Origin: Pseudomonas shahriarae
GTDB lineage: Bacteria > Pseudomonadota > Gammaproteobacteria > Pseudomonadales > Pseudomonadaceae
Direction of reading: 5' to 3'
NCBI RefSeq assembly: GCF_014268455.2
Contig: NZ_CP077085.1
Span: 3,823,001-3,887,000 of the forward strand
Length of the DNA: 64,000 nt
Position 1 is the first letter of the stretch; every line of letters starts with the position of its first letter. The notes below the pieces were generated by a model. It saw only the letters and a list, made by a program, of their open reading frames with translations. It was not told the DNA's origin and ran no database searches. This document shows, piece after piece, positions 10,060 to 18,831 of this stretch. The position numbers and the translations under genes were made by a program.

Positions 10060-11346
10060 CTATCGGCCAGCCGGCCGCAGCAGAGCATCGACCTGCTCAG
10101 CCACGCTTAGCAAAAGGCTGTCGTTTCTAAATCCTCCGATTACTTGCAGCCCTACCGGCAGCTCTGCGGCCTTGCGCACAAGAGGAATATTCACTTGCGG
10201 CAATCCAAATGCCATCCAGAACTTGATGAAATCCGACGGCCCAGTGGCGCCAAGGCCCAACGGGGCGACGATGCCGCAGCTCGCCCCCAGGACGGCGTCA
10301 AACGGGCTGAATATCTCCTCCAGCACCGGCGCCAACTGTGCCAGACGCCTCTTCGCCGCTGACTCTTGCTCCCAACTGGTCCGCTCGGCGCGGGCGAACA
10401 TATCGAGGATTTCCATGCTCATCTTGTCCGGGTGCCGATTGAACTCAGCGGCCAATGAGCGGGCACCCTCACAATCGTTTATCAGCAGATGGTCATCAAA
10501 CACCCTGGCAAACGCCTCGGGCAACACCACCTCGCTCACTCGGTGCCCTGCCGCACGCAGCGTATCCATAGCGGCCTCCAGTGCCGGGGCCACGTCCTTG
10601 TCCACCTGATCCCAGCGCGCCGTACGGCAAAAACCCAACGACCGTAGCGGGCTTTCCGCGGGGCGCGCCGGGAACCCCGGGATCAGGACTTGCGCAATCA
10701 GGCTCAAGTCACGCACCGAACGCCCAAACCAGCCGGCCGTGTCGAAACTCGGCGCCAGTGGCTTGACCCCCTCAAGCGAGACCAACCCATAGCTGGGTTT
10801 GAAGGCGTGCACCCCACAGTAAGCGGCAGGTTTGATCAATGATCCGGCCGTCTGCGTACCCAGGGCGATGGGAAAGAATCCAGCCGCCAGCCCCGCCGCC
10901 GAGCCCGCACTCGAACTCCCAGGCGTGCGTCGGGGGTCCTGGGGATTGCGCGTCGGCCCGGTGTGCATATAGGCGAATTCGGTGGTATGGGTCTTGCCCA
11001 TAATCAGCGCCCCCGCCTGGCGCAGCAGCGAGACAACCTGTGCGTCACGGGACGGGCGGTTGTCCTCATAGATCGGCGAGTAAAAACCGGTGGGATGATC
11101 CACGGTGTCGTAGTTATCTTTGACCCCCACCGGAATACCTGCCAACAGACCTCGCGCACGCGTCCCGGTCAATTGCCTCGCTTGAGCACGTACCGCGTCG
11201 GGGTCGAACGAAACAAAGGCCTGTACTGTCGACTCCTGGGCCTCGGCACACCCAAGGAAGTGTGCGGCGACTGTCTCTTCGCTCACCTCACCCGCACAGA
11301 CCCGCTGTGCCAGGGCGGAGGCATCCAAATGATCAAAACGGTACAT
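10060..11346 (-). CDS. Amidase-signature family hydrolase
   Basis: A 428-residue amidase. The Ser-cisSer-Lys triad is visible: Lys in GVKDNYDT (about residue 75), the Gly/Ser-rich block GSSSAGSAAGLAAG and the nucleophile region TQTAGSLIKPAAYCGV. The C-terminal part has GLPQVNIPLV and LPVGLQVIGG as in GatA-like enzymes. It cleaves an amide, releasing ammonia; the substrate is unknown. GAGGAA lies just before ATG 11346. Directly upstream on the same strand is a decayed amino-acid ABC ATPase, so the enzyme may once have belonged to an amino-acid or amide uptake operon (inference). Confidence 0.88.
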   Translation of the reverse strand: MYRFDHLDASALAQRVCAGEVSEETVAAHFLGCAEAQESTVQAFVSFDPDAVRAQARQLTGTRARGLLAGIPVGVKDNYDTVDHPTGFYSPIYEDNRPSRDAQVVSLLRQAGALIMGKTHTTEFAYMHTGPTRNPQDPRRTPGSSSAGSAAGLAAGFFPIALGTQTAGSLIKPAAYCGVHAFKPSYGLVSLEGVKPLAPSFDTAGWFGRSVRDLSLIAQVLIPGFPARPAESPLRSLGFCRTARWDQVDKDVAPALEAAMDTLRAAGHRVSEVVLPEAFARVFDDHLLINDCEGARSLAAEFNRHPDKMSMEILDMFARAERTSWEQESAAKRRLAQLAPVLEEIFSPFDAVLGASCGIVAPLGLGATGPSDFIKFWMAFGLPQVNIPLVRKAAELPVGLQVIGGFRNDSLLLSVAEQVDALLRPAGR

Positions 11347-11382
11347 GGCATTCCTCTGTTACAGGCCTGTCTGCCCAAGGGC

Positions 11383-11595
11383 TCAATGCAAAAGCTGCGG
11401 GTTGTCGAAGAAGTCATTGGGCGCCGAGGTCGGCTCGTCGAACAGCATGATTTTCCGCTTCATGCACAGGGCACGGGTAATCGCCACGCGCTGTTGCTGA
11501 CAGCCCGACAATTGCCCGGCACCTTGTGGGCCTGCTCCGGGATGCGCACGCGCTCCAGGTTCCGTCGCAGCCATTGAGCAACTTGACGAGTTCAC
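11383..11595 (-). pseudogene. Relic of amino-acid ABC transporter ATPase (GltL/AatP type)
   Basis: Minus-strand translation gives LSGCQQQRVAITRAL, then MLFDEPTSA joined directly to PNDFFDNPQ and LLH. In GltL/AatP-type ATPases the LSGGQQQRVAIARAL signature and DEPTSA Walker B are separated by roughly 70 residues from a FFDNPQ tail ending in LH. Here that stretch is missing, and another short piece is gone between NPQ and LLH. Just before LSG the homologous frame shifts by one base: WLRRNLERVRIPEQAHKVP is read in one frame and GQLSG in the next. The first Gly-Gly of the signature is Gly-Cys. It is therefore a dead, internally deleted and frameshifted fragment. Confidence 0.8.
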
Positions 11596-11660
11596 GTCCT
11601 ACCGTTGGCTGGCGCGCCCAAAAGACTTAAATCAACTTAACGTCGTTTGCGTAACATGCG

Positions 11661-12074
11661 TTAAACAGCGAACGCCGATTGCAAATCACAGAAGCCTTTT
11701 ATCTCGATGGGATTACCGGCCGGATCCAGGAAGAACAGGGTTGCCTGCTCGCCCGGTCCGCCGGCAAAGCGCAGATAAGGGGCGAGGACAAACTTCACCC
11801 CGCCCGCGATCAAACGGTCCTTTAACACCAGCCAGTCCGGCATCTCCAGCAACACCCCCAGATGAGGCATCGGTACCAGATGGTCGCCGACCCTGCCGGT
11901 ATCAGTGACGGCAAAGGGCTCACCCAGATGCAGGGATAATTGATGCCCGAAGAAATTCACGTCCATCCATGTATCCGTGCTGCGCCCCTGTGCGCAACCC
12001 AGCAAGTCACAGTAGAACTGACGTGAAACTTCCAAATCGCGAACATGGTAGGCCAGATGAAAAATCGACTGCAT
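11661..12074 (-). CDS. VOC-family (glyoxalase/bleomycin-resistance fold) protein
   Basis: A 137-residue single vicinal-oxygen-chelate protein with two beta-alpha-beta-beta-beta modules. It starts IFHLAYHVRDLEVSRQFYCD (first metal-site His), has NFFGHQLSLHL in the middle, and ends TLFFLDPAGNPIEIKGF, where the Glu would complete the metal site. The pattern resembles small uncharacterised dioxygenase-like VOC proteins; the substrate is unknown. AAGGAG precedes ATG 12074 by 6 bp. The 148 bp upstream, before ercS, is AT-rich and holds no gene. Confidence 0.82.
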   Translation of the reverse strand: MQSIFHLAYHVRDLEVSRQFYCDLLGCAQGRSTDTWMDVNFFGHQLSLHLGEPFAVTDTGRVGDHLVPMPHLGVLLEMPDWLVLKDRLIAGGVKFVLAPYLRFAGGPGEQATLFFLDPAGNPIEIKGFCDLQSAFAV

Positions 12075-12222
12075 GGAGCGCTCCTTAAATCACCATCTAT
12101 TTAAATGACAGTGGAATAAGGCAAAGTTTGTGCTGCTTTTACAGAAACACACAGCATGTAATTTTTATTCAGAGCGAAAGAATTTTTAACGATAGCCCCG
12201 TACAAGAGCAGGGAGTATTGCC

Positions 12223-13593
12223 CTACCCCAGTAACTGGCTCAACACCGCCCTCAACTTACCTGGCTTGACCGGTTTGTTCAGCAACGGTGCTTCCAGGCG
12301 GCGCAGGGCGCGGCGGCACTGGTCGGTGCGGTCCGCCGTGATAATCACGGCGGGAATGTTCTGGGCGAAATGCTCGCGCAACTGCTTGACCACCGCACAC
12401 CCCACCACCCCATGGTCGAGGTGATAGTCAGCCAGGATCAGCTCCGGCGCCCGGCCCTGCAACGCCAGCAAGGCACCGGCCTGGTCGGTGGCGGTCACCA
12501 CCTCGCAGCCCCACTGCCCGAGCAGCGCGCGCATGCTTTCAAGGATGCTCAGCTCGTTATCGATCACCAGCAGGCGGCGCCCGGGCAACGGATTACCAGT
12601 GCTCGGCTGTGTCGGCAACTGACTGATGGCCAGGGGTACCTCGGCACTCAACGGCACCTCGATGCTGAACATCGAGCCGCGCCCCGGCCATGAGCGTACT
12701 GCCACCGGGTAACCCAGAATCAGCGCGATACGCTCGACAATCGCCAGGCCCAACCCAACGCCCTTGCGATCCGCGGCGCGGCCGACATCGAGTTGGTTGA
12801 ACTCCAGAAAGATCGAGCTCAACCGGTCCGCCGCAATTCCGCGCCCGGTGTCCCAGACCTCCAGGCGCAGGCGATCACCGCGCCGCCGCGCGCCCAACAG
12901 GATGCAACCTTCATCGGTGTAGCGGCAGGCATTGCTGAGGAAGTTGCGCAAAATACGCGTCATCAGGCGCAAGTCCGTGCGGATCGCGTAGCCGGCAGTG
13001 CGCGCCCGCAGCTTGAGGCCCGCCGCCTGGGCCACCGAATGGAACTCCGACACCAGCGGCGCAAACAGCTCATCCAGGCGGTACAGCGCCACGTCCGGCT
13101 TGACCGCCGCCTGGTCCAGGCGCGAGATATCCAGCAAGTCGGTCAGCAGGTCCTCGGCCCCTTCCAGGGCCTGATGGGTGCGCTCCACCAGCACTTTCTC
13201 GACACTGGGCAGGTTGCGTTCACGCAGGGTAGAGATCAGCAGCCGCGCCGCGTTGAGCGGTTGCAGCAGGTCATGGCTGGCAGCGGCCAGGTACTTGTCC
13301 TTGCTGCGATTGGCGGCCTGGGCGGCGTCACGGGCGTCGCGCAGGTCTTGTTCAGTCTGTTCGCGCCGGGCGATCTGCTGTTGCAGGTTGTGGTTGGCTT
13401 CGAGCAGCTCATCGGTGCGCGCCGCCACCCGTTGTTCCAGCTCATCGTTGAGGCGGATATAGCGTTTGCGCTCGGCTTCCAGTTCATCCAGCCGCGCCGT
13501 CAGCTCCGGGTAGTGGCTCTTGCGCGCCGAGTGATCGCCCAGCCCCAGCAGCCCGGCCAGAGCCCGCTGCTGGTCGTCAGAGAGCTTCGCCAT
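12223..13593 (-). CDS. ercS: Hybrid sensor histidine kinase ErcS
   Basis: A 456-residue soluble hybrid kinase. A coiled coil (residues ~25-95) leads to a dimerisation/phospho-acceptor helix SHDLLQPLNAARLL, an HATPase domain (NFLSNACRY, DTGRGI, GVGLGLAIV) and a C-terminal receiver with ILADYHLDHG (Asp) and LLNKPVKP. It lacks PAS or membrane segments, so its signal is unknown. In P. aeruginosa the kinase beside ErcA acts in ethanol-oxidation control; the same pairing occurs here. ATG 13593 overlaps the ercA 3' end by 17 bp, with GAGG 6 bp upstream. It is a shorter paralogue of the nahK-type kinase at 27813-30113. Confidence 0.85.
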   Translation of the reverse strand: MAKLSDDQQRALAGLLGLGDHSARKSHYPELTARLDELEAERKRYIRLNDELEQRVAARTDELLEANHNLQQQIARREQTEQDLRDARDAAQAANRSKDKYLAAASHDLLQPLNAARLLISTLRERNLPSVEKVLVERTHQALEGAEDLLTDLLDISRLDQAAVKPDVALYRLDELFAPLVSEFHSVAQAAGLKLRARTAGYAIRTDLRLMTRILRNFLSNACRYTDEGCILLGARRRGDRLRLEVWDTGRGIAADRLSSIFLEFNQLDVGRAADRKGVGLGLAIVERIALILGYPVAVRSWPGRGSMFSIEVPLSAEVPLAISQLPTQPSTGNPLPGRRLLVIDNELSILESMRALLGQWGCEVVTATDQAGALLALQGRAPELILADYHLDHGVVGCAVVKQLREHFAQNIPAVIITADRTDQCRRALRRLEAPLLNKPVKPGKLRAVLSQLLG

Positions 13594-14740
13594 AGACGAC
13601 CTCGACGTCACGCTGGCTCGACTCACGCGGGTTGGTCAGGATGCACGGGTCGTGCATGGCGTGTTGCGACAAAAACGGAATATCTGCCACCCGCACCCCG
13701 TGCAGGCCGAGGGTTTCATGGAAGCCGATGGCGTGCTTGAGGGCAATCAGGTGCTCCACCAGCCGCCCGCAGATCTGCCGGTGGTTGAGGCCCCGGCAGT
13801 CGATGCCGAAGGTCTCGGCAATCACCTTGAACCGTTCCGGCGCCGAGTTGTAGTTGAACGCCACCACATGCTCCACCAGCACCGCGTTGCACAGGCCATG
13901 GGGCAAGTCGAGAAAGCCGCCCAGGCTGTGGGACATGGCATGCACCGCGCCGAGGATCGCATTGGAAAACGCCAGGCCGGCCTGCATGCTGCCGAGCATG
14001 ATTTTCTCGCGCAGGGCGATATCGCCGGGGTTGGCGATCATCTGCACCAGGTTGCCATTGATCAGGCGCATGGCTTCCAGCGCATGGGGGTCGGTCAGTG
14101 GGCCGTGGCCGGTGGACACAAAGGCTTCGATGGCATGCACCAGCGCGTCGATCCCGGTACAGGCCGAGAGGAACGGGTCCATGCTGGCGGTGGTTTCCGG
14201 GTCGATCAGCGACACATCCGGCACCACTGCCTTACTGACGATGGAAAACTTCATGCGTTCCTGCTGATTGGAAATGATCACGAACTGCGACACGTCGGCC
14301 GAGGTGCCGGCGGTGGTCGGGATCAGGATCAGCGGCGGGCTGGGCACGCGGATGGTGTCCACCCCTTCGAACTCAAGAATGCTGCGCCCATGGGCGACCA
14401 CAATACCGATGGCCTTGCCGCAATCCATCGGGCTGCCGCCGCCGACGGCGACGATCACATCGCAATGGTTCTCGCGGTAGACCTCGGCGCCCTGCATCAC
14501 TTCTTCGACACGCGGGTTGGGTGACACCGCGGTGTACAGGCAGTACTCGATCCCCAGGGACTGCAGGCTGGCCTCGACATCCGCGACCCAACCGGCAGCG
14601 ACCACACCCGGGTCGCTGACCACCAGGACCTTGCGCGCACCGAAAGTCTTGGCGTAATTGCCGACACTGTGCCGGGAACCGGCGCCGAAGATGATTTCTG
14701 GGGAGACGAATTTACGCAATTGGCTGAGGCTATGGCTCAT
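13577..14740 (-). CDS. ercA: Iron-containing alcohol dehydrogenase ErcA
   Basis: A 387-residue group III Fe-dependent dehydrogenase. The NAD-binding half shows VLVVSDPGV and VGGGSPMDCGKAIG. The metal half has CTGIDALVHAIEAFVS, then GAVHAMSHSLGGFLDLPHGLCNA (metal-ligand His residues) and a C-terminal HAMHDPCILTNPR. ErcA homologues sit in the PQQ ethanol-oxidation regulon and are linked with ErcS in regulation rather than being the main catabolic enzyme. ATG 14740 (MSHSLSQL) is preferred over an upstream in-frame codon because the family begins there. The 3' end overlaps ercS. Confidence 0.88.
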   Translation of the reverse strand: MSHSLSQLRKFVSPEIIFGAGSRHSVGNYAKTFGARKVLVVSDPGVVAAGWVADVEASLQSLGIEYCLYTAVSPNPRVEEVMQGAEVYRENHCDVIVAVGGGSPMDCGKAIGIVVAHGRSILEFEGVDTIRVPSPPLILIPTTAGTSADVSQFVIISNQQERMKFSIVSKAVVPDVSLIDPETTASMDPFLSACTGIDALVHAIEAFVSTGHGPLTDPHALEAMRLINGNLVQMIANPGDIALREKIMLGSMQAGLAFSNAILGAVHAMSHSLGGFLDLPHGLCNAVLVEHVVAFNYNSAPERFKVIAETFGIDCRGLNHRQICGRLVEHLIALKHAIGFHETLGLHGVRVADIPFLSQHAMHDPCILTNPRESSQRDVEVVYGEAL

Positions 14741-14835
14741 TGGAAAGCCTGTTTTTATTGTTTTGGAAGATACGGGCCACACTAACGCATCCGCTGGCGA
14801 ATGCAATCAGACCAATGGGCTAGCCCTTATCCCTG

Positions 14836-14859
14836 CAGGAGCCGGCAGGCCGGCTCCTG
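14836..14859 (-). promoter_or_regulatory. 10-bp-stem hairpin between pqqA and ercA
   Basis: CAGGAGCCGG and CCGGCTCCTG form a perfect 10-bp stem with a 4-base loop, 9 bases after the pqqA stop and about 100 bases before ercA. No U-run follows, so it may stabilise the short pqqA message or attenuate read-through rather than act as a strong terminator. Confidence 0.5.
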
Positions 14860-14867
14860 GGATGGTT

Positions 14868-14939
14868 TCAGCGGTTGGCGAAATACATGGTCACTTCAAA
14901 GCCGATACGCAGGTCGGTGTAGGCGGGTTTGGTCCACAT
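14868..14939 (-). CDS. pqqA: Pyrroloquinoline quinone precursor peptide PqqA (orphan copy)
   Basis: This 23-residue peptide begins [16 protein letters not shown] and ends TMYFANR. It carries the invariant E-x-x-x-Y pair (Glu15, Tyr19) that PqqE cross-links and PqqF/G processing turns into PQQ, the cofactor of ExaA. GAGG lies about 10 bases before the ATG. No pqqB, C, D, E or F gene is adjacent or anywhere in the window, so this copy depends on a biosynthesis operon elsewhere. Its place between the ercSA genes and the exa genes suggests PQQ precursor supply is co-induced with ethanol oxidation (inference). The frame continues upstream, but only this part matches the family. Confidence 0.9.
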
Positions 14940-15067
14940 GGGAGCGTTCCTCTTGTTATACCGGGAGAGTCCGGTACAGGCATTAATACATGGGTGGGCT
15001 GGCGGGCGAATGCTACTTTCGAACGAACCGGTCGCAGTCGTTAGTCTCGGATGTACATGGATCAAAC

Positions 15068-15096
15068 TGTGGGAGTTGGCTTGCCTGCGATGGCCA
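15068..15096 (+). repeat. Single REP unit
   Basis: TGTGGGAGTTGGCTTGCCTG followed by CGATGGCC matches the REP consensus. It lies between pqqA and the dispersed repeat interrupted by the IS3 element. Confidence 0.7.
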
Positions 15097-15120
15097 TGGG
15101 TAGCTACACATCACTTCGGT

Positions 15121-15196
15121 CTGTGTACATATCCATTGCTGCGGTAACGGCGGCTATTGGTTCCGCTCTTACAGCGGGTCACTTTTGGAAAAGAGC
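15121..15196 (+). repeat. Dispersed repeat copy A, left part (split by IS3)
   Basis: This segment (GTGTACATATCCATTGCTG, then CTATTGGTTCCG and GGGTCACTTT) matches, in opposite orientation, bases 27608-27680. With 16842-17065 it forms one ~300-bp repeat copy. It stops in AAAAGAGC where the IS3 element begins. Confidence 0.8.
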
Positions 15197-15236
15197 GGTA
15201 CGTGTCAAGGTACCTGTCGCCTTAGTACTGCTGCGG

Positions 15237-16247
15237 CTAACCCATTGCGCCCTTAACTTCAGGGCGTTCTGGGTTCAAATACACCGCATCTGCCAACTTC
15301 CAGTTGCGTGTCCTGGTACTCCAGCGGCTCGGATTAGCTTCTCTGGCATCTTCATATAGCGCCACTCGGGCTTGTAATAGAGCTGTCGCCTTGCCTTCGT
15401 GGCGCTCGTTCGGCGTCACGTATTTCAAGGCGCTGTGACGATGATCTTCGTTGTACCACTCGATAAATTTTTGTACCCAAAGTCTTGCTTCTGTGAGGGT
15501 ATCAAACGGCTGGTCCGGCCAGAGTGGGCAGTACTTTGCGGTACGAAAAAGTGCTTCGGCGTATGCATTGTCGTTGCTCACGCGCGGTCGGCTAAATGAC
15601 GGCTCTACGCCTAGCGAAACCATGCTTTCACGCAGCAAAGAGCCTCTCATAACGTGACCATTATCCGAGTGCAGCACCAATGGACGACCGGCCGTGTGTT
15701 CGCGTAAGCAGCCCTTTTCGAGCAGTTCGCACGCATGCTCAGCGCACTCCACCTCATGCACCTCATTGGCGACCAATTTACGGCTGTAGATGTCCTTGAC
15801 CATGTACCAGTAGAAAAAACGGCCCTTGACGGTGCTGGGTAACCAGGTGATATCCCAGCACCACACTTGATTGGGGCCGTCAGCACAATGCGTTGTCAGC
15901 GCCCTGCGTTTCGGAGCTTTGGCACGACCACGGCGCACGTTTTGATTAGCCGCTTTTAACACGCGATAAAACGTCGACTCCGAAGCCAGATAGATACCCT
16001 CATCCGCCAGCTTAGGAACGATTTGGTGCGGTGTGAGGCTGGCGTAGCCAGCCTGACTGGCCGCATCAAGCACCGCTTGGCGCTCCGCTTCGCTGAGTTT
16101 GTTTGACGGCGCTGCCCGCTGAGCCAGCAGGCGCTTGTCGCAGGCGGCGTATCGCCAACGTTGAACCGTGCGCAGGCTCAGTCCCAGCTCGTTGCACGCC
16201 CGATATCGACGAGCCCCACCGAGCACCGCCTCGGCAATCAACTGCAT
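15237..16247 (-). CDS. IS3-family transposase OrfB (DDE integrase)
   Basis: A 336-residue integrase-type transposase. The DDE residues are in WCWDITWL, LHSDNGHV and NDNAYAEALF, followed by the terminal EWYNEDHRHSALKYVTP..R block common to IS3 OrfB proteins. An N-terminal HTH_21-like part (TPHQIVPKLADEG..LASESTFYRVLK) precedes the catalytic core. The frame is open upstream of the ATG back to the A7 run at 16310-16316 in orfA, so it is probably made mainly as an OrfAB fusion by -1 frameshifting. Confidence 0.88.
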   Translation of the reverse strand: MQLIAEAVLGGARRYRACNELGLSLRTVQRWRYAACDKRLLAQRAAPSNKLSEAERQAVLDAASQAGYASLTPHQIVPKLADEGIYLASESTFYRVLKAANQNVRRGRAKAPKRRALTTHCADGPNQVWCWDITWLPSTVKGRFFYWYMVKDIYSRKLVANEVHEVECAEHACELLEKGCLREHTAGRPLVLHSDNGHVMRGSLLRESMVSLGVEPSFSRPRVSNDNAYAEALFRTAKYCPLWPDQPFDTLTEARLWVQKFIEWYNEDHRHSALKYVTPNERHEGKATALLQARVALYEDAREANPSRWSTRTRNWKLADAVYLNPERPEVKGAMG

Positions 16248-16273
16248 GGCTTGCGTACGATCAGAGGCGCTGA

Positions 16274-16765
16274 TCAGTCTTCCTTGTCCTTGCCCCAGAT
16301 CGCATTGGCTTTTTTTCTGAGTTCCAGCAAAGCCTCCGCCTCAGCACGTCCAGCATCGGATTGGATCAACTGACGTTCCAGCTCTTTGATTCGTCGTTGT
16401 TCGGCAGTTTTCTCTGCGCTGGGCTTCAGGTCAGCCAGGGTATTGGCGTTTTGACAGGCTTCGCGCCACTGCTGGATTTGCTCCGGATAAACGCCCTTGA
16501 TTCGGCAGTATTGGGAGATTTCCACCTCGCTCAACGGAGCGGTTTCCATGACAGCATTGAATTTATCGGCGCTGGACCATTGATCACTGGTTTTGCCGTT
16601 TCCCGGCACGATCAAACCTTTATCTCTAGCCATTTGTCTCCAGTTACGCAGTGACTGTGGCGTGAGGTTGAGCGCAACGGCAAGGTCTGCCACTGAGCGA
16701 TTGAGGGGCGGCATCATTTGCAGAACGGCCCAGTCTTTGAATTCGTCGTCATAACGCTTGGACAT
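16274..16765 (-). CDS. IS3-family transposase OrfA (helix-turn-helix)
   Basis: A 163-residue DNA-binding protein with two HTH-like segments (DLAVALNLTPQSLRNWRQ and SEVEISQYCRIKGVYPEQIQQW) and a C-terminal coiled region IKELERQLIQSDAGRAEAEA that would mediate multimerisation. Near its 3' end a run of seven A on the minus strand (16316 to 16310, codons AGA AAA AAA GCC) is a slippery site; the -1 frame after it reads SQCDLGQGQGRLISASDRTQ and continues into OrfB. AAGG lies about 10 bases before ATG 16765. Confidence 0.85.
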   Translation of the reverse strand: MSKRYDDEFKDWAVLQMMPPLNRSVADLAVALNLTPQSLRNWRQMARDKGLIVPGNGKTSDQWSSADKFNAVMETAPLSEVEISQYCRIKGVYPEQIQQWREACQNANTLADLKPSAEKTAEQRRIKELERQLIQSDAGRAEAEALLELRKKANAIWGKDKED

Positions 16766-16841
16766 TGCTACACACCTTCGCCCTCTTGAATAATTGAGTC
16801 AATCAACAAGCGCGACAGGTAGCCTGACACGGAGGGAGAGC

Positions 16842-17065
16842 CCCAAAAGTAACCAAAAGGGCTCTTGCCCCACCACTCGGTGCCTCGCCTAGGCTCGGCA
16901 TGCCCGCAGTCAGGCATTGCTCCGTGGGCCCGCCGCGATCGGCCATCCATGGCCGTGTCGCGGCTAACCCGGCATCCATGCCGGGGTGCCCACTGCGCAA
17001 TACCTGCCTGCGGCCAGCGTGGTTTAACGGGGCGCCTAAGATCAAAAGCCAGATCAAAAGCAGAG
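16842..17065 (+). repeat. Dispersed repeat copy A, right part
   Basis: AAAGTAACCAAAAGGGCTCT, CCACTCGGTGCCTCGCCTAG and CAGCGTGGTTTAACGGGGCG match, in opposite orientation, bases 26118-26349. It continues copy A beyond the IS3 element. The stretch 16847-17284 holds only this repeat and the REP doublet below; no gene was recognised in it. Confidence 0.82.
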
Positions 17066-17106
17066 CAACAGCAACAGCAAAGCCGGGGTGCGAAGCTGCA
17101 TTCCCC

Positions 17107-17211
17107 TGTGGGAGCTGGCTTGCCTGCGATGGCGGCGGGTCGGCCAGTACATTTATCGACTGATACACCACCATCGCAGCGATGCGGCGATCCGACAAGC
17201 CAGCTCCCACA
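17107..17211. repeat. REP doublet
   Basis: TGTGGGAGCTGGCTTGCCTG at the left and ACAAGCCAGCTCCCACA at the right face each other across a spacer of about 60 bases. It lies downstream of exaC. Confidence 0.82.
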
Positions 17212-17284
17212 CTTGATTGCATTTCAAGCAGGGCGGCTGATGTCTACCCATCAAAGGGTGGAAGCTGGCAGTTCAATCAGGCGA

Positions 17285-18805
17285 TCAGAAGAACCCCAGC
17301 GGGTTGATGTCGTAGCTCACCAGCAGGTTCTTGGTCTGCTGGTAATGATCGAGCATCATCTTGTGGTTCTCACGCCCTACCCCGGACTTTTTGTAGCCAC
17401 CAAACGCAGCATGCGCCGGGTACAGGTGATAGCAGTTGGTCCACACACGCCCGGCCTTGATCGCCCGGCCCATGCGGTAGGCGCGGTTGATATCGCGGGT
17501 CCACAGCCCGGCACCCAGGCCGAATTCGCTGTCGTTGGCAATCGCCAGGGCTTCGGCTTCGTCCTTGAAGGTGGTCACGCCCACCACCGGGCCGAAGATT
17601 TCTTCCTGGAACACGCGCATTTTGTTGTGGCCCTTGAGCAGAGTCGGCTGGATGTAATAGCCGCTGGACAGGTCTCCCGCCAGGTGTTCGGCGGCGCCAC
17701 CGGCCAGCAGTTCGGCGCCCTCTTCCTGGGCGATGGTCAGGTACGAGAGGATCTTGTCGTACTGCTGCTCGGACGCCTGGGCGCCGACCATGGTCTCGGT
17801 GTCCAGCGGGTTGCCGCGCTTGATCTTGACGATCTTCTTCATGACCTCGGCCATGAACGGCTCGTAGATCGACTCCTGCACCAGCGCCCGCGACGGGCAG
17901 GTGCACACTTCGCCCTGGTTGAAGAACGCCAGCACCAGGCCCTCGGCGGCTTTCTCGATGAAGGCCGGCTCCGCCTGCATGATGTCTTCAAAGAAGATAT
18001 TCGGCGACTTGCCGCCCAGTTCGACGGTGGACGGAATAATGTTCTCGGCCGCCGCGTGCATGATGTGCGCGCCCACCGGGGTGGAGCCGGTGAAAGCGAT
18101 CTTGGCGATGCGCTTGCTGGTGGCCAGGGCCTCACCGGCTTCGCGGCCAAAACCCTGGACGATGTTCAACACGCCGGCCGGCAAAAGGTCGGCGATCAGT
18201 TCGGCAAACACCATGATCGACAGCGGCGTCTGCTCGGCCGGCTTGAGCACGATGCAGTTGCCGGCGGCCAGGGCCGGGGCGAGTTTCCAGGCGGCCATCA
18301 GCAACGGAAAGTTCCACGGGATGATCTGCCCGACCACGCCCAGGGGCTCATGGAAATGATAGGCCGCGGTCAGTTCGTTGATCTCGGCGGCGCCGCCTTC
18401 CTGGGCGCGGATGCAGCCGGCGAAGTAACGGAAGTGGTCGGCGGCCAATGGCACGTCGGCATTCAGGGTCTCGCGCACGGCCTTGCCATTGTCCCAGGTC
18501 TCGGTCACGGCCAACACTTCCAGGTGCTGCTCGATGCGGTCGGCAATTTTCAGCAGCACCAGGGCGCGGTCCTGGGCCGAGGTCTTGCCCCAGGCGTCGG
18601 CGGCAGCATGCGCAGCGTCCAGGGCCTTGTCGATATCGGCGGCGCTGGAGCGCGGGAATTCGGCAATCACCTCGCCAGTCACTGGCGAGGTGTTGGTGAA
18701 GTATTCACCGTTGACCGGGGCCACAAACTCGCCACCGATAAAGTTACCGTAGCGCGGCTTGAAGGTGACGATGGCGCCGGGGGTGCCAGGTTGTGCGTAG
18801 ATCAT
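17285..18805 (-). CDS. exaC: NAD-dependent (acet)aldehyde dehydrogenase ExaC
   Basis: A 506-residue class I aldehyde dehydrogenase that oxidises the aldehyde made by ExaA to the acid in the cytoplasm. It shows the NAD-binding [20 protein letters not shown] and the [11 protein letters not shown] loop. The general-base Glu lies in [13 protein letters not shown] and the nucleophile Cys region is [17 protein letters not shown]. The C-terminal end is [16 protein letters not shown] ([16 protein letters not shown]). Length and motifs match ExaC/AldB-type enzymes. It is the last gene of the minus-strand set exaB, SoxYZ-like, MBL, exaC, 26 bp after the MBL gene. Confidence 0.92.
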   Translation of the reverse strand: MIYAQPGTPGAIVTFKPRYGNFIGGEFVAPVNGEYFTNTSPVTGEVIAEFPRSSAADIDKALDAAHAAADAWGKTSAQDRALVLLKIADRIEQHLEVLAVTETWDNGKAVRETLNADVPLAADHFRYFAGCIRAQEGGAAEINELTAAYHFHEPLGVVGQIIPWNFPLLMAAWKLAPALAAGNCIVLKPAEQTPLSIMVFAELIADLLPAGVLNIVQGFGREAGEALATSKRIAKIAFTGSTPVGAHIMHAAAENIIPSTVELGGKSPNIFFEDIMQAEPAFIEKAAEGLVLAFFNQGEVCTCPSRALVQESIYEPFMAEVMKKIVKIKRGNPLDTETMVGAQASEQQYDKILSYLTIAQEEGAELLAGGAAEHLAGDLSSGYYIQPTLLKGHNKMRVFQEEIFGPVVGVTTFKDEAEALAIANDSEFGLGAGLWTRDINRAYRMGRAIKAGRVWTNCYHLYPAHAAFGGYKKSGVGRENHKMMLDHYQQTKNLLVSYDINPLGFF

Positions 18806-18831
18806 GATGAGGCCTCTTTCGGGGGATGTTG

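Larger units (their letters stand above)
15197..16836 (-). mobile_element. IS3-family insertion sequence (orfA/orfB)
   Basis: The element carries two minus-strand transposase frames. Near its ends are imperfect inverted repeats: CGTGTCAAGGTACCTGTCGC at 15201 and, on the other strand at the right end, CGTGTCAGGCTACCTGTCGC. AGAGC at 15192-15196 and 16837-16841 is a likely 5-bp target duplication, though the exact tips are uncertain by a few bases. The outside sequence on both sides joins into one dispersed repeat whose other copy is at 26118-27680, proving insertion. With both frames open and a slippery site present it looks intact. Confidence 0.82.

Noticed and set aside
14940..15065. Longer reading frame in front of pqqA (65 codons in total)
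   Set aside because: Only the last 23 residues match PqqA, and a Shine-Dalgarno precedes that internal ATG.
17107..17211. Repeated sequence resembling a CRISPR unit
   Set aside because: The arms are REP halves in inverted, not direct, orientation with one spacer; no array and no cas genes were seen.
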